From Methanobacteriaceae archaeon (lineage in GTDB: Archaea > Methanobacteriota > Methanobacteria > Methanobacteriales > Methanobacteriaceae), in NCBI GenBank assembly GCA_900766745.1, contig CAAFWR010000052.1, forward strand, positions 1 through 25,391: a DNA stretch of 25,391 nucleotides. Direction: 5' to 3'. This document shows, in pieces, positions 8,001 through 14,005 of this stretch (within the stretch, counting starts at the first letter, position 1; each line of letters begins with the position of its first letter). Position numbers and translations under genes: made by a program. The notes beneath the pieces were generated by a model. The model made no database searches, was not told the DNA's origin, and saw nothing but the letters and a program-made list of their open reading frames with translations.

Positions 8001-8322
8001 TAATGGCACATTTGGAGAATTATTAGATTATTTAGGAATAGATATTATTCTTCCAGAATGTATTGCTGAAATTCCATTTAAGAGAAATCTCTTTGATGAA
8101 GTATATCTAGAAGTAAATACTGAGAATAAAATAGTAATTACAAATCCATTACTTGATGGGTCTAAGGAGGATTATACTTTAACAGATTTTAAAGATTTCA
8201 TAGGAACCACTTTAACTATAAGTGACAGAGATGAAGAAGGAAATCCTATAATGGGATGTATGGAATATAGGTTAGCTGATATTATCTTTGGAGAGGAGCT
8301 ATGTTCTGTTGCTAGATCTTAA
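7987..8322 (+). CDS. Putative immunity protein for the metalloprotease module
   Basis: An acidic 111-residue protein of unknown family, beginning MTKNNNGTFGELLDYLGI. The start at 7987 is set by AAGGTG six bases upstream and inside the end of the protease frame, so the two genes overlap by 14 bases and are coupled. Overlap with an upstream toxin, small size and net negative charge are typical of immunity proteins that block a toxin active site. There is no motif to prove the role. Long T tracts follow at 8330-8337 and 8341-8349. Confidence 0.6.
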   Translation: MTKNNNGTFGELLDYLGIDIILPECIAEIPFKRNLFDEVYLEVNTENKIVITNPLLDGSKEDYTLTDFKDFIGTTLTISDRDEEGNPIMGCMEYRLADIIFGEELCSVARS

Positions 8323-8325
8323 CCT

Positions 8326-8350
8326 TAATCTTTTTTTTACTTTTTTTTTC
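8326..8350 (+). terminator. T-tract terminator, end of segment B
   Basis: Two runs of eight to nine T follow the stop of the putative immunity gene within 30 bases. Archaeal termination often needs only such T tracts. No hairpin seen. Confidence 0.4.
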
Positions 8351-8358
8351 AACTATCG

Positions 8359-8395
8359 GTTTAATTTTATTTGTTAATTAAACCGAAATTTAAAC
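8359..8395 (+). repeat. Array repeat 3
   Basis: Identical to the consensus. The preceding bases CG extend the inverted pair to 10 bp here (CGGTTTAATT / AATTAAACCG). Confidence 0.97.
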
Positions 8396-8436
8396 AAAAT
8401 ACTAAATAAATATATAGATTATGAAGTGGTGATTAA

Positions 8437-8586
8437 ATGAAACCTATTTACAAGGGTGGATTTGATGATAAAAATTTTTTTGAAGCTATTGAAAAAATAA
8501 AAGATATTGATGATCCTGAAGAACGTATTAGAATCCTTAATGAATCTGCTAAAAAAGATGTTGAGGAAATGTTCGATTTTGACTGA
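8437..8586 (+). CDS. Small acidic hypothetical protein, segment C
   Basis: A 49-residue ORF beginning MKPIYKGGFDDKNFFEAI and rich in Asp/Glu. A perfect GGTGAT ribosome-binding motif (8428-8433) stands three bases before ATG, and a TATA-like AAATATATAG lies just upstream, so expression is likely. The family is not recognised. It is the only protein-coding gene in this segment and lies before the tRNA-Leu. It may be an immunity or antitoxin protein, or the 3' remainder of a virus operon; neither is proven. Confidence 0.55.
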   Translation: MKPIYKGGFDDKNFFEAIEKIKDIDDPEERIRILNESAKKDVEEMFDFD

Positions 8587-8638
8587 TTCTTTTTTTATTA
8601 TTCTCTTTTTATTTTATTAATATTTTTTTTGCATGAAA

Positions 8639-8722
8639 GCAAGTGTGCCCGAGTGGTCAAAGGGGACAGGCTTAGGACCTGTTGACATAAGGTCTACCAG
8701 AGTTCAAATCTCTGCTCTTGCA
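8639..8722 (+). tRNA. tRNA-Leu (anticodon UAG), copy 1
   Basis: An 84-nt class II tRNA. Acceptor GCAAGTG pairs with CTCTTGC with one T-T mismatch at position 6; D arm GCCCGAGTGGTC; anticodon stem ACAGG/CCTGT with loop CTTAGGA, anticodon TAG at 8673-8675; long variable arm; T arm CAGAG-TTCAAAT-CTCTG; discriminator A; no encoded CCA. It differs from the copy in segment F at five positions and shares its 3' flank. The acceptor mismatch suggests slow decay. A virus origin is likely, because both copies lie within array segments. Confidence 0.9.
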
Positions 8723-8776
8723 TTACTATCTTTTTTTACTGTTTTTAATTATACTATTTCTAATTTTTTTAAATGT

Positions 8777-8813
8777 GTTTAATTTTATTTGTTAATTAAA
8801 CCGAAATTTAAAC
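8777..8813 (+). repeat. Array repeat 4
   Basis: Identical to the 37-bp consensus; it follows the tRNA-Leu copy 1 by 54 bases. Confidence 0.97.
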
Positions 8814-8878
8814 AAATGGAGTCTTTTTCCCCACTATCATAACCTCAATACCCTTCACGAATTAGTAAAGTGATATGG

Positions 8879-9208
8879 ATGACATTAAAAATATTTACAG
8901 ATTCAGAACTAGAATGGCATAGCATCAGTACAATAAAAATAATAACAGATTACATTTTGGATAATGAAAAATACTTTCTTAATCATATAATTAAAGATTT
9001 ATTATACTCATTTAAAGATCTCATTTACTCAAAAGGTCAATTAACAGAAGAAAAATATAGAGAAGTGCTTGAAGAATATTATTCAATGTTAGACGAAATT
9101 GATTTATTTTATTTTTATAATATACGAGAAAATTATTCTAAAAAAGCAGAAAGTGAGTTATTGAAGATGATAAATGAATTGAAGGAAATTGCTTATGCTT
9201 ACAGTTAA
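8879..9208 (+). CDS. Hypothetical acidic protein, segment D
   Basis: A 109-residue, mostly helical-looking acidic protein beginning MTLKIFTDSELEW, with the stretch EEKYREVLEEYYSMLDEIDLF. ATG 8879 is preceded by GTGAT (8870-8874) at four bases. An upstream GTG at 8870 is part of that motif and is not a likely start. No family recognised, and no signal peptide or membrane helix. It is complete, unlike its neighbour on the other strand, and would fit an orphan immunity gene kept without its toxin. That is inference from size, charge and context. Confidence 0.55.
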   Translation: MTLKIFTDSELEWHSISTIKIITDYILDNEKYFLNHIIKDLLYSFKDLIYSKGQLTEEKYREVLEEYYSMLDEIDLFYFYNIRENYSKKAESELLKMINELKEIAYAYS

Positions 9209-9229
9209 TACTAATTTCACTATTCATAT

Positions 9230-9373
9230 TTAATGTATTACTTGACCCGTGATCATCATAAAAAATAGATTAATAGATAGTATCAATAAGATAATTAATA
9301 CAACGATTAGGATGATCTCTATAATTCCTGTTATAATGTCTTCATAATGTAATTGTTTCAGGAATTCGTCTTC
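9230..9373 (-). pseudogene. C-terminal fragment of a membrane protein, cut at repeat
   Basis: An open - strand frame of 47 codons runs from the edge of repeat 5 to a TAA at 9230-9232. It begins EDEFLKQLHYEDIITG and continues as one strongly hydrophobic helix (about residues 12-40, rich in Ile/Leu/Val) before ending ITGQVIH. There is no start codon, and the repeat puts a stop five codons upstream in frame, so the 5' part was lost exactly at the repeat. It may be a viral holin-like or host membrane protein; unidentified. Confidence 0.6.
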
Positions 9374-9410
9374 GTTTAATTTTATTTGTTAATTAAACCG
9401 AAATTTAAAC
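9374..9410 (+). repeat. Array repeat 5
   Basis: Identical to the 37-bp consensus. Gene fragments are cut at both of its edges: a membrane protein on the left and the ERF gene on the right. Confidence 0.97.
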
Positions 9411-9411
9411 T

Positions 9412-9978
9412 TTTGAGAAAGAGATTACCCTCTACTTTACTTTCACTCATGATGAGGGTGTATTGCATTTGAAGTCATGGAAGAAAGAAGGTGAAGTTGG
9501 TACTCGTGATGAGTTAACTGTCAGGGCACCATTACCATCAATAAACCCTGAAAGCAGTAATGATGATGCTATTCAGGATACTGGTAAATACATTACCTAC
9601 ATTAAGAGGTATCTTTTGATGAATACTTTCTTGATTATGGAAAAGGAAGTGGCTGACGCTGAAGGAGGAGTTGTTGGAAATAAATCCAATAATAAACCAT
9701 CTAAAAAAGCAGCTGCTAAAAAAGAAGAGGCTAAACCTAAAAAGACAGCAACTAAAAAAGAAGCTACAAAAACATTTAGCCCAACCAACATTCCAAAACC
9801 AATCCGTGATGCAAGTCATCTCTGTAAAAAATCATATGGTAACATTACGGAGAAGGGTATAATTGAGAAACTTTCGGAGCTTAGAGCTAAAGGAAAATTA
9901 ACGCCAAAGATGGCGAAACATTGGGCTGATTATACTAGAGATAATTCTCAATCTATTGTTGAGGAGTTGACAGCATGA
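9412..9978 (+). pseudogene. ERF-family single-strand annealing protein, 5'-truncated
   Basis: The frame is open from the first base after repeat 5 (a TAA lies in frame inside the repeat), and gives about 188 residues. The start of the visible part, ITLYFTFTHDEGVLHLKSW, and the later IQDTGKYITYIKRYLL followed by an acidic turn match the ERF family of phage annealing recombinases, where a Q..GS..TY..RY.L element is typical. A Lys/Ala-rich linker (KKAAAKKEEAKPKK) leads to a C-terminal domain ending QSIVEELTA. About the first third of the ERF domain is missing, so activity is doubtful. TTG 9463 could give a shorter product. The stop overlaps the next start (ATGA), as in an intact virus early operon. 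Confidence 0.75.
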
Positions 9979-10244
9979 GTGAAGGTCCTGTTGTTGAAAT
10001 ATTACACTCTGATGACGAGGGTGTGATTTTCAACATCAAATCCTTTTCCAGCAACGATTTTCATACAGTTGCGTATGATCATGATGATGGTTGGATCTGT
10101 ACATGTGAACAGTACCAATATAGAAAGAAGTACTGTAAGCATATGCAGGCATGTGCTGATTATGCTAGGAATAATGGTATTTGTATTGCGGATAGGGATG
10201 TTTTTACTGGAATTAGAAGTTCAGAAATAAAGGGGGAAATATGA
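9975..10244 (+). CDS. SWIM zinc-finger protein (virus early operon)
   Basis: An 89-residue protein with the SWIM zinc motif CTCEQYQYRKKYCKHM (CxC...CxH) at about residues 39-54. SWIM domains bind DNA or partner proteins and occur in small virus proteins near recombination genes. The gene starts inside the ERF stop (ATGA) and its stop lies directly before the next TTG start, so the three genes formed an operon. The upstream promoter is gone with the ERF 5' end, so expression now would need transcription through repeat 5. Confidence 0.8.
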   Translation: MSEGPVVEILHSDDEGVIFNIKSFSSNDFHTVAYDHDDGWICTCEQYQYRKKYCKHMQACADYARNNGICIADRDVFTGIRSSEIKGEI

Positions 10245-10721
10245 TTGAAGGGAGAATTTCCAAAAGATTGTAAAGTTTCTGCTAGGATTCATGGTAGTGT
10301 TAAAAGGAAAATTGAGAAGCTTCCATACTCTTATGCGGAGATTTTGGAGATTGGAGCGAATTATGTTTCTAGTGAGATTAATCGTTTAGAATATGAGAAA
10401 GGAGAATTACAACTAGAGTTAGCTGAACTGAATAAGTGTGTTGCTGAAAGGGAGGCTAAGCTTCATGCGATTAATAATCGTATTAGGCTGATTAATCCTA
10501 CTCGTTTGTCTAAGGATACTCTGGATGAGTTGATGGATGAGGCTAGTATGGATTATGCTAAAGAGCTTTATAATGTTCATGGTGATCAGACATTATTTAA
10601 ATTAAATAATAATCGTTTGGCGGTTAATTCTGTTCATGCAGTTGCTAAGGAGTGGGGTTATGATACTGGTAAGTTTTTGGAGAAGGTTAAAGAGCATCTT
10701 AAGGAATTGTGTCGGACATAA
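10245..10721 (+). CDS. Coiled-coil virus protein of unknown function
   Basis: A 158-residue protein. An N-terminal part (KVSARIHGSVKRKIEKL, then YSYAEILEIGANYV) looks like a short DNA-binding or RHH-type element. It is followed by a heptad-rich coiled coil at about residues 45-85 (EKGELQLELAELNKCVAERE) and a helical C-terminal domain. The start is TTG 10245, after AGGGGG about nine bases upstream; the ATG at 10241 reaches a stop after ten codons. It is last in the ERF-SWIM operon. A GGACA-TAAT-TGTCC dyad overlaps its stop codon. Function not recognised; a recombination accessory or regulator is a guess. Confidence 0.65.
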   Translation: MKGEFPKDCKVSARIHGSVKRKIEKLPYSYAEILEIGANYVSSEINRLEYEKGELQLELAELNKCVAEREAKLHAINNRIRLINPTRLSKDTLDELMDEASMDYAKELYNVHGDQTLFKLNNNRLAVNSVHAVAKEWGYDTGKFLEKVKEHLKELCRT

Positions 10722-10786
10722 TTGTCCTACATTTAATTGGGTATTTTGTGGTATTTTGTCGGACAGTCTTACGGACATGTCGGACA
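10710..10786. promoter_or_regulatory. Cluster of TGTCGGACA dyads
   Basis: The 9-mer TGTCGGACA (TGTC and GACA are reverse complements around a central G) occurs at 10710-10718, 10757-10765 and 10778-10786, and a fourth CGGACA at 10772-10777. The first also forms GGACA-TAAT-TGTCC (10714-10727). GC-rich words repeated four times in 77 bases of AT-rich DNA suggest a repressor operator or a replication iteron of the source virus. Confidence 0.55.
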
Positions 10787-10792
10787 TTTTCG

Positions 10793-10829
10793 GTTTAATT
10801 TTATTTGTTAATTAAACCGAAATTTAAAC
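10793..10829 (+). repeat. Array repeat 6
   Basis: Identical to the 37-bp consensus, preceded by CG as at repeat 3. Virus genes lie in + orientation on its left and - orientation on its right. Confidence 0.97.
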
Positions 10830-10900
10830 GAAAAAAACAGTAGGATTAAAAAAAAATTAGAAGAATAGTGTAATTTAAAAACGGTAAAAAAAGATGTTAA

Positions 10901-10984
10901 TGCAAGAGCAGAGATTCGAACTCTGGTAGACCTTATGTCAACAGGTCCTAAACCTGTCCCCTTTAGCCACTCGGGCACCCTTGC
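10901..10984 (-). tRNA. tRNA-Leu (anticodon UAG), copy 2
   Basis: An 84-nt class II tRNA read on the - strand. Acceptor GCAAGGG pairs with CTCTTGC without mismatch (one G-T); anticodon stem ACAGG/CCTGT with loop TTTAGGA, anticodon TAG; long variable arm; T loop TTCGAAT; discriminator A. Five of 84 positions differ from the copy in segment C. The 3' flanks of the two copies (TTGCATTA, then a run of seven T and TTTTTA) are also alike, so the duplicated unit is longer than the tRNA. Confidence 0.93.
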
Positions 10985-11003
10985 ATATACGGATGGATTA
11001 ATA

Positions 11004-11408
11004 TCAAAAAGACATGGCAAGCATATATAAATTTAAATCAGGCATGAGATTAGATCCATATATAGCAGTGGCTTCATTAAATGTTAATAAACTCACACCA
11101 AACTTCTTTGATGCATCATCAAAAAGAAAATCCATGTTTTTACCTGTAGACTCAACACTAACAATGTAAAATTTTGGTGAATCTTCAAGGCAGCTAATAA
11201 AACTACAGCAGTGATCTAAAATATCTGTCAAGTATTCACGAATATACTCATAATTTTTAGTATGTTCGCTAAATATTTTGTCAGTATTGGAAACAACATA
11301 ACATGCTAAAACATGCAAATGATGATCTTTATTAAAAATGTAAGGTTTACATAGTGTATGGATAGCTCTTTTTTGAACGTTAATTTGTCTGTTATAATCT
11401 TCTATCAT
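11004..11408 (-). CDS. Hypothetical protein between immunity gene and tRNA-Leu, segment F
   Basis: A protein of 134 residues from ATG 11408, or 136 from TTG 11414; GAAGGA upstream is compatible with either start. It begins MIEDYNRQINVQKRAIHTL and contains HHLHVLACYVV and HCCSFISCLEDSPKFY, with a helical first half and a strand-rich second half. No family recognised. It follows the putative immunity gene on the same strand and is followed by tRNA-Leu, so it belongs to the same captured virus piece. A second immunity-like or morphogenesis-accessory role is possible but unsupported. Confidence 0.55.
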   Translation of the reverse strand: MIEDYNRQINVQKRAIHTLCKPYIFNKDHHLHVLACYVVSNTDKIFSEHTKNYEYIREYLTDILDHCCSFISCLEDSPKFYIVSVESTGKNMDFLFDDASKKFGVSLLTFNEATAIYGSNLMPDLNLYMLAMSF

Positions 11409-11453
11409 AGTCAAACGTCCTTCAATTTAAACTCAAAAAAAAATAGAATATGA

Positions 11454-11912
11454 TTAATATTCAAATCCATATTTTAAAAGATCTTTCTTCTCATTTAAAT
11501 AAGGATTGTAATAAATATTATCAATAAAATCATCTAAAGTGATTTCCTCATATGGTCCGCCCATAGTACCATATTTAGTGATGTCTATATGACTGATTAA
11601 TTGTTTATATTCAGGATATTTCTTAAGGAATTCAACACAAACATATTCAGAATCATGATGATCATTATATTCCTCTCTAAGCTGTCTTTCGGTAAATCTT
11701 AGCTCTTGCATTTCATCAACAATCTCTTTATGATAATCTAAAAAGTCATGTCTTTCTTTTCCTAATGTAGGATTATATCTTTTAATAAATCCTGCAAATA
11801 AGTCAGGTATTGCATGAGGAAATGTAACTATTTTTGCAAAAAAATCTGCAGGCATATTCTCAATAAACTCTTTATCAAATCTTAAATGATAACTAAGATC
11901 ATCATCCATCAT
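11454..11912 (-). CDS. Putative immunity protein for ART toxin, segment F
   Basis: A 152-residue acidic protein. It is paralogous to the protein downstream of the intact MuF-ART gene: FDKEFIENMPADFFAKIVTF aligns with IDFVENMSSKLLAELITL, and KKYPEYKQLI with IKYPQFKHIL. Both occur directly downstream of an ART toxin domain, which is the usual place of an immunity gene. It has its own probable promoter: a TATA-like TTTAAATATATAAA (11976-11989) about 65-75 bases upstream, and GGAGG about ten bases before the ATG. So it could be made even though its toxin gene is cut. No catalytic motif is seen. Confidence 0.65.
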   Translation of the reverse strand: MMDDDLSYHLRFDKEFIENMPADFFAKIVTFPHAIPDLFAGFIKRYNPTLGKERHDFLDYHKEIVDEMQELRFTERQLREEYNDHHDSEYVCVEFLKKYPEYKQLISHIDITKYGTMGGPYEEITLDDFIDNIYYNPYLNEKKDLLKYGFEY

Positions 11913-11999
11913 CTTAATGCATCCTCCCTTTTCAGTGATTAATGTGTTTTTAATAATTACATAAAATATAGTATTTTTATATATTTAAATCTTATCCTT

Positions 12000-12749
12000 T
12001 TAAGCTAATTTCCATACTTTTTTGTGTTTACCTAAGTCTTCAATAAAATCTAATTTTGTACTTGGAGGCCATAAAATCTCAAAATCTTCTTCTGCTAATG
12101 TTATACCTTCTAAATAAAGTATTGGTGTTCCTTCAGGAACTATAATATAATTCAATTCCTCACCATATAACTTTCTTTTAACATATTCTCCAATAGAACT
12201 AGACATTAAAGCTGCATCAATATAATTACCATTTTCATCTTCTTCAAAGTATCTATTATCTTCTCTCCTACATATCATAATCTTTTTTTCAAGAGGAATT
12301 GCATAATTCCAAATACTATCCTTAATCCGCAATGCTTCTTCAAAACTAAAACCATAACCTTCTTTTTCCGCTTTATCCTCCCATCCGTATTTAGCTTCAT
12401 CATAAGATAGCCTATGTCTTAAATATCCATTAAGATAAGTATCACAAGGTCCTGTATACAATTTTAAAAAATCTATTACTTCTTGTGGAATCTTATCTTT
12501 ATGAGTTTTATTATAGTTCATTATATCATATTTTTCAAGAAATGCAATTCTATCTTGAGCGTTGTTACCTAGGATAGGTATAAGTTTTCCATTTTCATCT
12601 CTCATTAATGGTTTTCTTGCATCATCAATAAGATTAATCTGTTTTGGTTTTTTCACGGGGGATAGTATTTCTCCTTCTTCAAGGTAAGGTACTACTGCGC
12701 AACGGCAATTTGGATGAGCTGGAATGCATGGTTGAACTGAATCTAGTGA
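12000..12749 (-). pseudogene. MuF-ADP-ribosyltransferase toxin, C-terminal fragment cut at repeat
   Basis: The frame is open from the edge of repeat 7 to TAA, 249 codons. Its first residues, SLDSVQPCIPAHPNCRCAVV, match residues 256-274 of the intact MuF protein in segment G almost exactly, followed by the same linker (LEEGEILSPVKKPKQINLI). The rest is a diverged ADP-ribosyltransferase domain: Arg in MICRRED, an STS-like LMSSSIGE, and DFEILWPP with the catalytic Glu, where the usual Q/E two residues before is Asp. The MuF core is missing. GTG 12656 could in principle start the toxin domain alone, but no clear ribosome-binding site is seen. Confidence 0.85.
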
Positions 12750-12750
12750 A

Positions 12751-12787
12751 GTTTAATTTTATTTGTTAATTAAACCGAAATTTAAAC
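12751..12787 (+). repeat. Array repeat 7
   Basis: Identical to the 37-bp consensus. Both edges cut virus genes: the MuF-ART fragment on the left (- strand) and the portal gene on the right (+ strand). Confidence 0.97.
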
Positions 12788-12788
12788 A

Positions 12789-14000
12789 CCAAGAAACAAA
12801 AACATTAACCTAAACATAGGCACATATTTCAGAGCAGCTAAAATGCCATGGATAAGAGTTTGCAGACGCGTAATAACTAATCGGGTACTGGGATTAGGCT
12901 ACACTATAAACAATCCATCTGAAGTAGAAACCGCTAAAGATACTACAAGCTATCTTGACAACCTCATGAAAAACCCCATGGGAATAAACAATAAAACATT
13001 CTATGAAGAATACATTCTCCAGACATGGGATAGCTTCCTAATAACTGGAGATAGCTTCACACGTGTACACTACGATGAAGTATTTGATAATGTAGTTAAT
13101 GGTCTGGAATACTTGCCTATGGAGTGGATGACTTATCATCATGATACAGATCAATGGGGTTTAAAGTTTAATGATACACGTTTTGAAAATGATGAAATAA
13201 TACACTTCTCCGAACCATCTAAAAGAGGTGATGTATGGGGTGATGCATTAATAGACGCTCTAGCAGAATACTTAGCACTCCAGGTCTATGGTTTAAAATT
13301 CAACCGTAACGTGTTTGAAAATGATGGTATTAATCCGAACGGTGTTTTAAGCTATTCTACAGATATTGACCCTATGGATTTGGAACGTGAAATTGAAAGG
13401 CTGGAGAAAGATAAAAGAGAGAATCCTGATGGTACTCTTATTGTTCAAGGTGCGGAATACATTCAAACCAACAACAGCAATAAGGAAATGCAGTACATAG
13501 AGCTGGAAAACCTTATACGTGATTTGACATTGTCTGTTTATGGTGTTACACCTGCAGAAGCAGGAGTAATTGAATCCGGAAACATCGGTGGTGGAACTGG
13601 TGAAAGCCAAAGAGCAACAATCAAAGACAACCTTACTGGTTGGTTAAAGCTTTATGAAGGAGCACACAACAAAATATTCGGACACAACGCCTTTGAAGAA
13701 CTATTCCAATTCAATGAAATAGACCTGGAAGATAAAGAAAAAAGAGCTAATATTGAAGATAAGAAACTTCGTAACGGTTCAATGTACATTAATGAAGTGC
13801 GTAACGGTTATGGGTTAGAACCAGTAGAATGGGGTAACGTACCTTTAAATTATAATCAGTATGGTTTAGCTCCAACACCTGATAGTCTTGAAGAGATGAA
13901 ACCTTTAACTGAAACTACTGTTTCAGAAGAAGAAATCATCACAGAAAACAAAGCATTGAAGAAATCTTTATCATTGGAGAGAATAAGTAAGGAGTATTAA
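12789..14000 (+). pseudogene. Virus portal protein, 5'-truncated at repeat
   Basis: The frame is open from the first codon after repeat 7, with an in-frame TAA inside the repeat. It has 403 codons, or 385 residues if started at ATG 12843. RAAKMPWIRVCRRVITNRVLGLGY matches the phage portal pattern in which an S-PWVRAC-like helix leads into the ring core; later portal-like elements are PMEWMTYHHD, IIHFSEPSKRGDVWGDALI and LTLSVYGVTPAEAG. Portals usually have 450-550 residues, so roughly the first 100 are lost. The MuF gene follows five bases later, the normal head-gene order of tailed viruses. Confidence 0.82.
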
Positions 14001-14005
14001 TACTT

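Noticed and set aside
6971..8416. A shared TACTAAATAAATATAT word upstream of small ORFs in segments A and C
   Set aside because: It is a 16-base match of very low complexity in AT-rich DNA, and the proteins that follow are not alike; it may be chance or a common promoter type.
8875..8922. ATG 8875 opening a 15-codon frame (MDDIKNIYRFRTRMA) before the segment D gene
   Set aside because: It stops quickly and has no spacing from the GTGAT motif; ATG 8879 in the long frame fits better. A frameshift remnant cannot be excluded.
9538..9819. Overlapping - strand ORFs rich in Phe/Ser/Cys
   Set aside because: They are antisense to the Lys/Ala-rich linker of the ERF gene, and low complexity.
10808..11020. 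A 70-residue - strand ORF containing ARVPEWLKGTGL
   Set aside because: It is a translation through tRNA-Leu copy 2 and the repeat, a common artefact.
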